Notes under the pieces: generated by a model
Database searches by the model: none
The model's input: the letters and a program-made list of their open reading frames with translations, nothing else
Told to the model about the DNA's origin: nothing
Made by a program: the position numbers and the translations under genes
Origin: Podocnemis expansa
Lineage: Eukaryota > Chordata > Testudines > Podocnemididae
DNA: 64,000 nucleotides
Assembly (NCBI GenBank): GCA_007922195.1
Contig: ML681989.1
Coordinates: 47,624,451-47,688,450 of the forward strand
Direction of reading: 5' to 3'
Shown here: one piece after another, positions 1 through 11,870 of the stretch
How positions within the stretch are numbered: position 1 is the first letter of the stretch
How the letters are laid out: each line of letters begins with the position of its first letter

Positions 1-642
1 GCTCTTTTCAATCCACTTTGGAACTAACTATGGACCTAACTGTGTTGAGTAGTTTTGTATCACATGCAAATTTTGCCACTTCAGGATTTACTTCTTTTTC
101 TAGATCATTTGTGAATATGCTGAGCAGCACTGATCTTAGTACAGACCCCTAGGACATCATTATTTACCTCTCTCCTGTCTGAAAATTGACCATTTATTCC
201 TATCCTTCCTTTCACCATCTTTTAACTTGTTAGTGATCCAGAAGAGAACCTTTCCTCTTATCCCATGACCTCTTACTTTGCTTAAGGCAGACCTTGTCAA
301 AGGCATCCTGAAAATCCAAGGACACTATATCGATTGGATCAACTCTGTCCACATGCTTGTTGACCCTCCTCAGTGAATTCTAGCAAATTGCTGAAGCATG
401 ATTTCTCTTTACAAATACCTATTTTGACTCTTCCGAAACAAATTTTATAAATATGTGTGTCTGATAATTCTGTTCTTTATTATAGTTTCAAACATACTTG
501 CCTGTATCAAGTTATGTTTACTGACTTGTAATTGACAGGATAGCTTCTGGAACCTTTTTTAAAAATGGCATCACATCAGCTGTCCTGCAGTCATCTGGTA
601 CAGAAACTAGATTTAACTCATAGGTTACAGATTACAGTTAGT
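1..642 (-). mobile_element. CR1-type LINE fragment, reverse transcriptase region
   Basis: Read on the minus strand this stretch encodes broken reverse transcriptase. The clearest block is LDFQDAFDKVC (plus positions about 290-325), the conserved RT box of CR1-like LINEs. Stops and indels occur throughout, so it is dead. It is the left (3'-ward) part of one LINE that continues at 1092-1875 and 2721-2965, separated by two later insertions. The family is a CR1-like LINE abundant in turtles and crocodilians; that name rests on recognition, not on a search. Confidence 0.8.
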
Positions 643-1091
643 CAGGGATTAAAGTATAATTTGGTGGTCCCCAGACCCCTCCTAATCAGGGGGGCCCCCT
701 TCCCGCACAACTGGGCCCCCCACCTGCACATCCAGGCCCCCATCAAGCACCCCAGTTACTGCCCCCAATATCCATTTCCCTGTCTCCAAAATCCACCCCA
801 TCCTCCAATACCAGCCTCCAGCTCAGGTGCCCCCAATACACCCCTCCCAGTGTGAGCCGAGCTGCCCCCGTACTCACGGGCAGTGCGCTGGGCCAGGAAA
901 CTCCGCAGCCTGTGCATGCGCAGGGGATCCCACCCCCCTCCCCTGCCTGCTGGAACGTGCAGCAGAACTCCGATTTGGGGCCTGCTATTTTTCAGTGGGG
1001 GGCCCCCAGAACACAGTGTTCTGGCACCATTTTCTATTATTAGGGAGCCCAGAATGCTGAGCCCCTAAAAATAGTGGGCCCTGGAATCATC
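643..1091 (-). mobile_element. hAT-like MITE inserted in the CR1, one end lost
   Basis: The left end CAGGGATTAAAGTATAAT is the terminus of the family also seen at 31861-32401 and 39489-40056, and the body shares the GGGCCC and CTAAAAATAG blocks. Its right part (about 1005-1085) is the reverse complement of the left part of the other two copies, so this copy lies in the opposite orientation. The right terminal repeat cannot be found: CR1 resumes near 1092 without it, so that end was deleted. Short open frames here (for example 565-855) are proline-rich by composition only. Confidence 0.65.
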
Positions 1092-1875
1092 CTCGAGTGA
1101 CAACTAAATCTGGGACAGTTCTTCAGCTTTATCACCTAAAAAGAATGATTCAAGTCTGGGAATCTCCCTGACCTCCTTAGTCATGAACACTGATGCAGAG
1201 AATTCATCAACATTCTCTGCAATAGCCCTGTTTTGCTTGAGTGCTTCTTTAGTATGGCAATCATTCTGTAGCTTCACTTGTTTAGCAAACTTCTTGCTTC
1301 TGATGTACTTGAAAAAAAAGTTTGCAGTTACTTTTTTGAGTCTTTGGCTAGCTGTTCTTCAACTTCTTTTTTGGTCTTCCTAATTATGTTTTAAACTTCA
1401 ATTGCCAGAATTTATGCTCCTTTCTATGTTCCTCAATAGGATTTAACTTCCACTTTTTCTTCCCCTTTGCCTCTAACTCCTTCTTTTACTTTGTCTAGAA
1501 ATGGTGGCACTTTGTTAGTCTTATTACATTTTTTTAAATTGGGGGATATAGATTTAGATTGACCCTCTATTATTGTGATTTTTAAAAGTGTCCATGCAAC
1601 TTGCCGAGATTTCATTTCTGGCACTATTCTTTTAAAATTCCATTTAACTAACTTCCTCATTTTTGTGTAGCTGCTCTTTCTGAAACTAAATGCTACTATG
1701 ATCCTCTTTCATGTCTCCCTCCCCCTCCACCACAGGCATGTTAAATTTTATTTTATTATGGCCACTATTATGAAGTTGTTCAGTTACATTCAACTCGTTG
1801 ATTAGACCCTGTGCTCCACTTAGGAATAAATCAAGAATTGCTTCTTCTGTTGTGGGTTGCAGGACTAGCTTCTCA
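1092..1875 (-). mobile_element. CR1-type LINE fragment, middle part
   Basis: This continues the minus-strand CR1 of 1-642. It matches, in the expected order, the segment between endonuclease and RT of the common reptile CR1-like LINE, with many stops and small gaps. It ends at TTCTCA (1870-1875). The same six bases recur at 2721-2726, where the CR1 picks up again, so the intervening 845 bp is an insertion. Confidence 0.75.
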
Positions 1876-2720
1876 GTGTCAATGGGGGGTTACAATTTAT
1901 ATCAATGAAACGCATTTTGAATTAAAAAATAAGGCTTAATAGATGATAGTTTAATTGTTAGTTTTGTTTCTGTTCTGCTTTTCACCCTGCTTCTGTTTTG
2001 CAGTTATCACAGTTCTGTTGCAGAGAAACTTACAAGGCCATGTCTGCCTGGCAACGAAATTCTGATTGGCTTAGATAATAAGTGACAGTGTTCTGCTAGT
2101 AATGTAAACAGTAACCAGTCTAAGAACCAATAAGGTGGTGACGCGACTCTCAACAGGTAGCAAATATGGTAAAACAAAGCGATGGTACCTTCTAGAAATT
2201 GAAAGTGGGGTTGTAGAACAGGGATAAAAGGCTGCAAAAAGACCATGCAAACTGGAGGTCTGTGGAGGTGCAAAACTACCGTCGAACTGAGGACTGGTCA
2301 CTCAAGGTTCCCTCCCCAGTGACAAATCTCACCAATAAGGTTGCTGGCGAGAGCAAAACATCCCATGTGGGATAGGACTGGTGCACCCAAATCAAATCAA
2401 AATCTGAATCAAATGAATAAGCTGTGGTTTTGTAAGTATAAGGGATGATGTTCAACAGTACTGATTGGAGCCCAGTATCAATTAAGGGCTTAGTAATAGG
2501 AACAGGTTTAGGAATTCTAATTATACTTTTGCTGTAATAAACCTTCTGCTATCTCTTTGTTTTTGCCTTAGAACATTAAAAAGAATAAGAAAATGATTTA
2601 TTCTAATCAGATGTAAATAAATAAATTAAGTTAGTAAAAGAAATCAGATATATCCAGTGTTTGTTTCAGTGTGTCATTCCCCTCAACTGTACCCAAAGAA
2701 CTCATTTATCAACAAGTAAG
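1876..2720 (+). mobile_element. LTR-like insertion (probable solo LTR) in CR1
   Basis: This 845-bp block interrupts the CR1 and is flanked by TTCTCA on both sides. It has an LTR-like promoter layout on the plus strand: CCAAT-type boxes (GATTGGCTT near 2063 and CCAATAAGG near 2127), a TATA-like GGATAAAAGG near 2221, and a polyadenylation signal AATAAA near 2535. No coding sequence is present. The ends do not show clean TG and CA termini at the duplicated bases, so the exact borders and the LTR label are an inference. A different retroposed promoter sequence would be the alternative. Confidence 0.5.
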
Positions 2721-2965
2721 TTCTCACTCAAAAATCCCAGTCATTTAGGTTGTCAAAAAACATTACCCCTCTATCTTGTCCTGAAGTGACATGTGCCTGC
2801 TCAGGATGGGAACAGTTGAAATCTTCCATCATTACTCAGGTGTTTTTTTTTTTGTTTTGTTTTGTTCTTTTAAATATAGCCTCTCTAATCCCCCTGAGCA
2901 CTTTCACAGTAACTATCAACCATCCTGGTCAGGTAGTAGGTAGTATATGCCATATACTTAACCAA
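2721..2965 (-). mobile_element. CR1-type LINE fragment, AP endonuclease region
   Basis: On the minus strand a frame reads MEDFNCSHPEQ around 2795-2830, containing the DFN block typical of the apurinic endonuclease of CR1 LINEs. It is the 5'-ward continuation of the CR1 at 1092-1875. A long T-rich run near 2842-2870 has expanded inside it. The fragment fades out near 2965. Confidence 0.7.
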
Positions 2966-3642
2966 GAAATGTGTCACTTGACAAAAAATAACTGACCACC
3001 CTGGTTCTAGAATATCTTTGAGAATGTGAATATGATTATAGCCTTAGTCAATGCATGAATTTTTTTAGCTTTTACATATGCATGGATAATTGTAACTTAT
3101 CAATTCATTAAAGCTTTTGGTATAGACAAGACTTTAAGCTTGGGCTTGTGTCTGTGATCACCATCCATCCTTCTGTGTTCCTGGAATCTCCAAAATTGAA
3201 ATAAGCACCAGAGGTGATTTTCACTCAATTGACTTATAACTGTAGCATCAAGAGCTGAACTCATAGGAGCTTAATATAAAATTACTAAATTTAGTTTAAG
3301 TAGGAAAAAAGCTACAATACAGATAACTTGCTACTAAATTCTGCAGCTGTTCAAGAGTAATTTCTATATATAGACATCTATAGTTTAATTCCAATTCCAC
3401 AAGGAGATTTTGACACATATTACATTAAAGACACAATCTGTGAAGATCCTGACTGTACAAGTTTGACCCTGATTACTAGATGCCATGTTAATTCGAATAA
3501 CAAAAACAAAAAGTGTACATACATCTATATATCTAGTTCCAACTGTAATCTACTACAGCTTAATAATGTGTACTTATTTGTATGGTTTATACTCTATATA
3601 AATATCTAGGAAAAAAATAAATTGAAGTGATATTGTACTTAC
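2966..3642. other. Intron of the CFAP47-like gene, nothing recognised
   Basis: A+T-rich single-copy-looking sequence between the CR1 remnant and the last visible host exon. No repeat family, exon or RNA gene was recognised. Confidence 0.5.
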
Positions 3643-3750
3643 TTTCCAAGCTCACATTCTATTTCAGGTAATGTAGTTGGCAATGGTTTCTCTGAAGTCA
3701 GTTTCAGCGCATACCAAAACTCCCCAACCATCTCTGACAGGAATATAACA
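3643..3750 (-). CDS. CFAP47: Exon of a CFAP47-like ciliary gene (most 3' exon seen)
   Basis: This is a 108-nt minus-strand exon. The acceptor reads TTTCTGTCTTCAG before it and the donor GTAAGT follows at 3642-3637. It begins with one base that completes a codon left by exon 6052-6227 and ends with two bases (AA) of the next codon. The peptide includes GEFWYALKL and PTTLPEIECELGK, a pattern I recognise from CFAP47, a large axonemal protein needed for sperm flagella. Joined to the previous exon it reads TSDGSVIFLSEMVGE without a break, which is strong evidence that both exons are real. The gene name is from family recognition only; HYDIN or CFAP65 relatives are the alternatives. The next exon lies left of the window or is unrecognised. 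Confidence 0.75.
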
Positions 3751-6051
3751 CTGAAGACAGAAAGATTAACAAGCTCTATCTAAGATTTCCTTTTCTGTAA
3801 TGTCCAGATTGATAAAAGCAGAAATTAGAATTTCAAGAAAAAATTATGATTTCAATACAGTGGCCCTTTTGTTAGCTAGTAGAATTTTCCACTGAATCCT
3901 ACATAGCTCTGCAGATACAGTGGCATCTGGATACTTTCATCACAAAACAACAGAGATTTTTAAGGCGCTCCATGGCCAATCAATTGGCTTCAATTTTCTT
4001 ACCCGTTCAGTTGAAAAATGGCCATTTTTATATAACAAGTAGAAAAATTAAATATATCTCAAACTTTAACTTACAAAATAAAAAATTTAATTTAATTCAT
4101 CAATTACATCAGTTTGGTAGTGGACATTCGGAGAGGGCTACATATTTGAGATGTAAAATAATAGGGAGGAATCACTATCACAAAGAAAAATACTTTAAAA
4201 ACTAATAAATCTAAACTGAAGAATATATAAGGAAATGACAATACATATGTACATATGACATTTAATATTCTACAATCACAGCTTGTCAGGTTTGAAAGCT
4301 ATTTGTTGCTATGTGAGATATTTAATGTATTTTTACAGCAGGCAACATAACACATTCCATTCCTATTAAAGATCTGTTTTTCTAGTTTTCATTTTGTAGC
4401 CAGGAGAGTCACAAAACTCAGTTAAATAAAATTGCAGTGAACATGGTAAACCATTACAACACAGCTAAAAATAGATTATGCAAACATGAACTTCTCTATG
4501 GATCATCTCCTGTTTGAAACAAAGAGAAACAAGTTTTGATTTTTGCATGTGTAGTAACTAAGAGGCAAACTATTCACTATGGCTACTTTACACTGAGACC
4601 CTGACTTTTAAATCAGCATAAATTAGCCTGAGGAGATCACCCAAACACAAAGCTGACAGTGCAGCTACCATTAGGGCTTTTTAGCACTTTCTTCCCAGTT
4701 GCTAGCATAAACAGGGAAGCATGATGACAGTAAAGAGGTAGTAGCCTGGATACACCTGGTCATGCCAATTCCTTTTTGCAATTCAAGGTACTCAGGGCTG
4801 CTACTCAATGATCTAATTTAGGACAGACCACGGGCTGCTCTAGCATGACACAGGCAGTTCAACTTTTCAGAGAACTACAACTTTACACCACTTTTACCCA
4901 TGACCCCTTGACCTCCATGCTTCAGATCTGCTGATGCCGAGAACTGCCTATAGAATTGTCAAGTTAAAGACATTTTGTATGATCTGAAAATTATGAACCG
5001 AAAAAATATTCCACCAGAATATTCTGACAGCAAAATAAAGTATATTTTCACTCTCAGTTTTCAGAAATGGTCTCTTCTCCATCTTGTTTCTGAAAATTTT
5101 ACAAGAATGTTAACAGTAGTCATTTCTACAGAGTCATAGCCTCTGAAAGCTGTAGTGCAATGCTACTTGGCAGTATTCAGTTCTTGAGAAAATCAATAAG
5201 AGCAATTTGAACAACCGCTTTTGAAATACATGGGACTGCTCAATTTGGTGATGAAAGCCCAAGGTTTACTGCACACAGGCAGGGTTGTTGCTCCACAAAT
5301 GATACTATAGCTGTGCCATCATAACCAACAGCTATTGTTTGGAAATTAAGATCCTTGCTTTCAATCAGAACTTCAGCCAACTAATGCTTAATTAACAACG
5401 CCCTTAGAAAAATTCTCAAAATTCTGCAGTGCTCAGCAGCCTGCTGTGACTAGTTCAGCTGAGAACTATGATCAGTGGCAGCAACTCTGAAATCAAGACC
5501 AACAGGTCATCAGTCTTATCACTGTTAATTATCATTCTGTACAGACTCTTCTGAGTTTCTACTGCTGTGAAACATCTTTAATTTAAATCTTCTCCATATT
5601 CATTAAGTAGATCATTTCTAATTAAGGGAGAATTCTGAACCTAAATGGATTTTCATAAAGAGTGATAAAAGGTTCTTCACCTGTTTTTAGTGAAATCATT
5701 TTAGTTTAGCTCCCTTTCTGCAGAAAGATGGCTTCAGGTTACTCCCTTTATGGCAACTAACAAAACTGACAATTCACTTGAAGCTCATGTTTTGAGATAA
5801 ATTTTCTAATATTAAAATAACAGCATAAGAAACTGTACACATAACCTGAGTGTTATCCACCAAAGAATAGCTATTTGCGTATCAGTCAGATTTATCCAAA
5901 GAAAGTGGCAGATTTGTGTAGAATATAACTAATGCTGAAAAAGTAATACAGAGAATACAATTTTTTTAAGTAACATTCTAGTCTCAAGCAGTTATTGTAG
6001 GGGCTAGACGCAGTATAAAGCACATATTAGTGTCAACACTCTGCATCTTAC
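3751..6051. other. Intron of the CFAP47-like gene
   Basis: About 2.3 kb of A+T-rich intron between the two exons. I see no confident transposon. Some short low-complexity A/T runs are present, and none of the open frames looks coding. Confidence 0.5.
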
Positions 6052-6227
6052 CTTCCATCTGAAGTGCCAGTACTAGCTGGGGAATACTTTACTTCATAGG
6101 AAATAGTTTCTTTTGGCTGAAGAACAAGAGCTGTTTCTCCACTAAGTGCAGCACCCATTAACACTACATCTAACTGTAGAGTTTCATGCGTAGGATTAGT
6201 AATGGGAATTTCAATGCAAATGGTATC
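6052..6227 (-). CDS. CFAP47: Exon of a CFAP47-like ciliary gene
   Basis: This is a 176-nt minus-strand exon, the longest found. It has acceptor TTTTGTGTTTCTAG and donor GTAAGA. It starts in phase 0 with GATACC and reads DTICIEIPITNPTHETLQL, then SGETALVLQPKETISYEV, and leaves two bases (AG) that pair with the first T of exon 3643-3750. The N-P-T-x-E-T-L run followed by a hydrophobic strand and KYSP resembles the immunoglobulin-like ASPM/SPD-2/Hydin type repeats of ciliary proteins such as CFAP47. There are no stops in frame and no sign of decay. The upstream partner is exon 24080-24177, 17.9 kb away. Confidence 0.8.
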
Positions 6228-8087
6228 CTAGAAACACAAAATGAGTTATAGGATTTTCAGTGTCAAAGAAGTTTGTCAAAGGTGATCTAGGGATGAGGCT
6301 CTTATTCTAATTTGAATTGAATGACACATAGCCCATATTTAATTTAATACTCAAATTAGCACAGAGTGAATACAACAAGAGACAGATATAGCTAACCTCC
6401 CAATTAAAGGTCACTTCTTGTTCCAGCTAGTGCCCAGGGGTTCTCAAAGCCTCTCCAGTCAACTGTGCACACCAATATGACTCATAGACTATCAAGGATT
6501 GGCTTACATCATAAAGCCACCCTGCGCCCATTGCAAAAAACTACAAATCCAACTCATTTTGCTCTCTGTCTTCTTTAATGTCTATTTTCTTGTCTGTCTT
6601 TTTTTCAAGTGTGAACTGTTCAGGAAAAGAGTACTCTTTCTTTAATGTCCAGAAAGCATGAGAGAAGCACATCATGGACACTACCAAAGATAAATAATAC
6701 ATAATGGTTGCAAAAACAAGAGGGTGCCAAATTGTGATCTTGCTGGATGTTCATTTATACCCCTGTATTGGATACCTACAACATGACTAACTATACTCAG
6801 GTTTTATTGCACATTAAAGATCAAATGTTTCATTCAGATAGAGATGAAGTGTTTTATTCAAGGAGGTTTTTATGTGCGTCACACACACTTTCTCCAGAAA
6901 ATGTACCCTTTTTCTTGTATTGCACGCACTCACTTGTGCTCATTAATGCATTAACAATTTCTGCTATTCCTCAACCAAACCTGTTAATGTGCACCACATT
7001 CTCTTTTTTGTACATAAAACAATGTGGTTCTCAGGACAGAATCTCTCCCTGCAGCTTCAAGTACAAAAGCTGGGATCCTATCTCAACAAAAAATAAGACA
7101 AAAAGAGAACAAAATATCTAGATAAGTAAGAGGTGGTAAAATATTACCAAGGACGTTTTTGCATCCCACACTTAGCTGCTTAGCACTCTCATGCATGCAC
7201 TTACAATCTAATCAGTTCTTTTACATTTATAGGAAATTGCTGCTGGAGTGAAACACACAAAATGAATTCAATGTTCTACTGGTGGTAGGAAAACACCAAC
7301 AGTTTAAAACATTCACATTCAGGAAGATACAATTTAAATTTGCAATATAATACTTTAAAACTCAGATTAGTACTTTTTTGTGGTTTTAGTTTTTAGTAAA
7401 TATATATTTTAGTGGTTAGAGTTTTCAGCAAATGCATTTACTATTTTATCACTAAAGGCTTCATATTAAATGCATCTGTATATTTGAATTTCAGAAATAC
7501 TTCTATAGAGAAAGGAAAATACATGAATATCTGGCTAAAAAGGGAAACCATCAAATTTTTAAAACCATTTTGCTTAATATAGTGTATAGGATTCTCCTTA
7601 GAAGCTTACAACAGAAATTTATTTCCATAGCAAGCACCTCCCTCTGTTGTGTGCATGAACAACTCACATGCTCACACCTTGGTTATTGCAGGGATAGTCA
7701 TAAGAGGTGTACCACTGGAACAGTTCTTGAGATGTATGGACTTTTACACCAAGCCCTTTATGCAGAGGCACAATACCAGGAGAAACTACAAGATTTCCAT
7801 CTACACTTTTAGGCAGGTGTTTCTCAAACAATAGGCCCAGGGCAATACCCACTAGACAAGAAACAAAAGAGACAAAGCAGCAGCATTTCCCCAGCCAGAT
7901 GTGCAGTACTTAAGCTGGATTTAAAGGTGGTGGTTCAATTTACTTCCATGCTTGAGAGAAACCATCAGAAAAAGGGAAACATGCTCACTATGCTGCTTCC
8001 ACAGCTGCTGCTGCTCTGCTTCAAGATGGCAGCCATCTAGGACAAGTCCATGACTAAGTCACTCTTTTTATCAAGGAAAATCTATAG
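6228..8087. other. Intron, with a possible MITE near 6430-6545
   Basis: This is the beginning of the 17.9-kb intron. Near 6432 the sequence CCCAGGGGTTCTCAAA resembles the terminus of a hAT-type MITE, but no matching right end was found. A similar TTTCTCAAA then CCCAGGGC occurs near 7820-7845. The rest is A+T-rich and unclassified. Confidence 0.35.
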
Positions 8088-8092
8088 GCATG

Positions 8093-8653
8093 TGTAATGG
8101 TCACCTACCGGAAGACATTGTTACGTGTCAGGTCAGGTTGGCCAGTGGATGGTAGACCCCGATAGATTGACCACCTCATAGTTATATTGGGCTGCTAGCT
8201 TGAAACCGCAATCTTTTCAGTGTCCCCTGGAAAAGGGGAAGTCACCACACATACAGCCCCCCCAACCCCCCCGCGGGGGGAGGATTTTAAAAAGTCTGTC
8301 TGTCTCGGTTTTTCTCTTGTCTCCTTACTTCTGCTTTTGGCTGATAAGCACTGTCAAGCTGTTTGTGTCTGGGTATAAAAGGAAATTCCTTAGGAAGCAC
8401 AGATGGGAGTCTCTCACGGGTCAAGGGACGCCGTGGGTAGGGGGTCTCGGTCCACGCTAAGGGGGCCACTCACCCCGAGGTGGTGGTGTAGCCACTCACG
8501 CCAGGACAGGGCCCCCCCCCCAGGCTACGTGATGGTGAGTGATAGGGTTTAATTTGGCTGTATCTTTAATAAAGTTGTAGTCTGCTTCACTTCTGACTCA
8601 GGTGTTGCTTATCGCATGGGATCCTCGAACCTGTCCCGAGCCCACTCGTGACA
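8093..8653 (+). mobile_element. Solo LTR of an endogenous retrovirus, 561 bp
   Basis: This block begins TGTAATGG and ends GTGACA, the TG...CA form of retroviral LTRs. It is flanked by a perfect 5-bp target duplication, GCATG, at 8088-8092 and 8654-8658. Inside are a TATA box (GGTATAAAAGG near 8371) and a polyadenylation signal (TTTAATAAAG near 8565), giving a plausible U3-R-U5 order on the plus strand. It is unusually GC-rich for the window and has C/G runs near 8259-8282 and 8510-8522. No internal viral genes are present, so it arose by LTR-LTR recombination. It lies antisense to the host gene. Confidence 0.88.
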
Positions 8654-8726
8654 GCATGTATATCCTGCCCATTGCAGGAAAGAAAAAAAAAACCAAACCC
8701 CTCCAACAAATATTGAATAAAACTCA

Positions 8727-8930
8727 TTCCTTGAGGAAGCAAGGACATGAGGCAATATCTTCTATTGGACTGCCATCTGTTGGTGAAAAAGACAAGCTTG
8801 CAAACTTACACAGAGTTCTTCTTCAGGTCAGAGTACTCATAATGTATGTTCCCTGAACCTGAAGAAGAGTTTCTCATGCATCTTGTCTCTTTTCCTGGGA
8901 CAAACCTGGCAATATCATCCTTTGTGGTTG
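8727..8930. mobile_element. Inverted pair of PLE 3' ends (hammerhead-like family A)
   Basis: Two copies of one terminal sequence lie head to head. The minus-strand copy (about 8727-8830) reads CTGAAGAAGAACTCTGTGTA then AGCTTGTC, ACCAACAG and CAATAGAAGATATTGCCTCA. The plus-strand copy (about 8855-8930) starts CTGAAGAAGAGTTTC and runs to GGCAATATCATCC with more damage. CTGAAGA fits the hammerhead CUGANGA core. The family is the same as the terminal piece at 42045-42130. No protein-coding part is present. Confidence 0.6.
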
Positions 8931-9670
8931 AATTCCACTGAAGTAAGTGAAGTTACATTAGAACAGTTGAGTTTTCATATTTTTTAAACACACACTTTTG
9001 AAGAAAGTATACCATTTCTGCATCGCTAAAGTTTTCACAAATGATAATCAAAGTATTAACATAAAGAACAAGTTTTAGGTATACCAATTGCTAGAATATC
9101 CAGACATCTGTGGATGATAAACTGATGGTATTTGATTTTGCAACAGACGGACCACATTTGTCAAATAGAAACTGAAATACTGTGAATTTTTAATAGTATT
9201 TGTTTTAAATATTTTTCTGATATATAGAATGTCAAAGACTTTATTACTTTTCCTCATTCTTTATTGGAATTTGGACCTCAAAGATTTGCTGCCTTGGCAT
9301 TGAAAGATTAACAACATTTTAAACTGTTGACTGATTCATTATTTAAAAAAAAATAAAAGCAAGCTGCTGGTAAATAGCAATTGTAGAAAGTGTCCATCAT
9401 CCTGTAAGGTAGTTCAGCTTTGATGAAACAGTCACTACATTCCTTTGAATGTAATACCAGATTTTTCTTGTACTTGAACCAAATGCCAAAGTTTAACCAC
9501 AAGTAATAGAGTAATTTTCACCATATAAAAGCTTCATAGAGCTCAGGAAAGTAAATCAAGAGGGTCTTTTTATGGTAGTGTGTGACAGAACAGAATTATG
9601 TAGATTTATTTCCTTCTCATGATACATTAGCAAAATAACTTACAATTTAAAAAACTCAGCAGTAGTATGC
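8931..9670. other. Intron, nothing recognised
   Basis: A+T-rich intron sequence. I see no repeat family or coding signal here. Confidence 0.45.
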
Positions 9671-9900
9671 AATAAAGTTCCAAAGGGGTAGCTGTGTCAG
9701 TTTAGTTCAGCAAAACAAACAACGAGTCCTGTGTCACTTTTAAAAACTAACCAATTTATGTATGGCATGAGCTTTCATGGGAGAAAATTGCACTACATCA
9801 GATGCTTGAATATGGAGAACTTATAGAATAGGAGAAAAATAAATGTAGGCAGGTGTAAGTCATAGGATCAGCTCAGACTGTTACAAATAAATACCATGCA
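9671..9900 (-). mobile_element. PLE 3' end (hammerhead-like family B), degraded
   Basis: Minus-strand copy of the family-B terminus. The plus strand starts AGTTCCAAAGGGGTAGCTG (the end of the element) and continues through CAACGAGTCCTGTGTCAC and the ribozyme-like block at about 9765-9810. The tail piece that follows the endonuclease ORF in other copies (GTAAGTCATAGGATCAG) is near 9857-9873. The core reads CTGATGT instead of CTGATGA and the stem is mismatched, so any ribozyme activity is lost. Confidence 0.65.
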
Positions 9901-10649
9901 ATAAAGATATGACAGATAAGAGAGGAAGTGTGAAAAAATACTAAATGACAGACTGTCCTCGGTGACCCTTCAAATTAAAATATTTTTATTTCAGTCTACT
10001 GATGACATTAAAAATTTACCACAGAATACTTTATATAAAGAATAATGTCACAAATTTTGAAAATATAAAATTCATCTAATTACAGAAGGCTTTTCAATGT
10101 AGATAGTAGTTTTGATGACCTGATTTCAATTTAACTGTTGTCCATTTTTTACTTAGCACCACATATATTATTACATAGTACTTTTGCTTACCCACTTTCA
10201 GACTACTCTACTTGGGTATGTCAACACTGAAGCCGGAAGTGAGTCTCTCAGTCTAGATAACAGACTTGTACTACTGTGGCTCAAGCTAGCACGCTAAAAT
10301 AGCAGAATTGATGTTGCAATGCAGGAGCTTGGACTGTCAAGCCTGCCTGACCTTATATGCTTGAAAACCTTAGCTCTGCCTTGAGGTGGAATGTTCATAC
10401 TGATATTTTTAACATGATAGCTGGAGAACAGATAACATGAGTCTACCTATCTGAGCTGGAAGGCTCACTCCCAGCTGCAGTACAAACAGCCTTCCAGTTT
10501 CTATTATAGCTAGACTTCTAAGGATTATTTTTTTTTCTGTAAATGTTGGTGGAAATCCATTTCACTTCACACACACAAGCCAATGAAAAATATTTTCATT
10601 CCTAGTAACAGAAATTTACAGAGAGGCAAAGTATGAAGAATGTTTCTTG
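9901..10649. other. Intron with a probable Harbinger-like MITE at 10212-10400
   Basis: The sequence TTGGGTATGTCAACACT at about 10212 is like the 5' terminus of the GGGTATGTCTACACT MITEs common in turtles. The following 180 bp is richer in GC than its surroundings. The right terminus was not found, so the borders are approximate and the class is an inference. Confidence 0.35.
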
Positions 10650-11870
10650 AAACATTTGAAATCAACAGGTGTAGACAACTTACATCCAAGAGTTTTAAAA
10701 GAGCTAGCCTAGGAAATATTGGTACTAGTGTTGATCTTACAGTTTTCTGTAAGTCATCTAACTAGGTACCATGTGACATTTTGATTAAAAAATTAAAACT
10801 ATTTAAAATTAACATGACACACATTAAACAGATTTAAAACTGACAGGTCTCAAAATGTAACTGTAAATGGCAAATCACCATCAAAGAGTATGTTTCAAAT
10901 GGGGTCCAGCAAGGATTGGTTCTTGGCCCTATACTATTCAACATTTTTATTAGTGACTTGAAAGAAAACAAAATCATCACTGATGAAGTTTGCAAACTAC
11001 ACAAGAATTGGGGGAGTGGTATGTAATGAAGAAAACAGGACACTGATTCAGAGCAATCTAGATTGCTTGGGAAACTGGGCATAAGCAAACAATATAATTT
11101 TTAGTATGTTTAACTATAAATTTGCACATCTACAAACAAAGACTACAATTTATATTTCAGAATGCGAGACTCTATTCTGAGAAATAATAACCCTAAAATG
11201 ATTTGAGAGTCATGTTGGATAATCAGCTGAATATGAGCCTCCAGTGTGATGCTGTGTCCAAGAGAGTTAATGCAATCCTGGGCTGCATAAACAGGGCACT
11301 CTTGAGTAGGAATAGAGAGGTTATTTTATCTTTGTATTTGGCACTCTTGAGACCTGTACTTGAATACTTTCTGTCCAGTTCCAATGCAGACAGTTCAAGA
11401 AGAATGTTGATATTTTGGAGAAAACCACAGGAATGAATAAAAAATTAAACAACATGCCTCATAGATATTGACTCAAAGAGCTCAACTTAGCCAGTTTAAC
11501 AAAGGGAAAGTTAAGGGGCAACTAAACTACAGTCTATAAGTGTTTTCATTGGGAACAAATGTAATAATAGGCTTTTCAATCCAGCAGAGAAAAGTATAAA
11601 ACAATCCAAAGGCTGCACTTTGAAGCTAGACAAACTCATACTTAAAATAGGGTACAAATTTTTAACAGCAAGATTAATTAACCATTGGAACAATTTATCA
11701 AGAGTCATGTTCGATCTGCTGTCATGGACAATTTTAAAATCAAGAGTGGATGTTTTTTTCTAAAAGACATGTGCAAGGGATTATTTTGGGACATTCTACA
11801 GCCTGTGTTACACTGGAAGTCAGACTAGAAAATCACAGTGATTCTTACTGACTGGAATCTATGAGAAAGG
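10650..11870 (+). mobile_element. CR1-type LINE, 3' half of ORF2
   Basis: Plus-strand reverse transcriptase remnant, in pieces and frameshifted. GVDNLHPRVLKELA starts it near 10668. GVQQGLVLGPILFNIF lies near 10900. The catalytic FADD box has become FANY near 10988, so it is inactive. LGVMLDNQLNMSLQCDAVS to LLRPVLEYFLS (about 11206-11375) is the C-terminal thumb region. It ends near 11870, close to TCTATGAGAAAGG, which may be the worn CR1 3' repeat. Internal deletion accounts for the missing RT palm between 10760 and 10840. Confidence 0.82.

Noticed and set aside
565..1068. Overlapping proline-rich plus-strand frames
   Set aside because: They lie within a GC-rich MITE and are shared only as composition.
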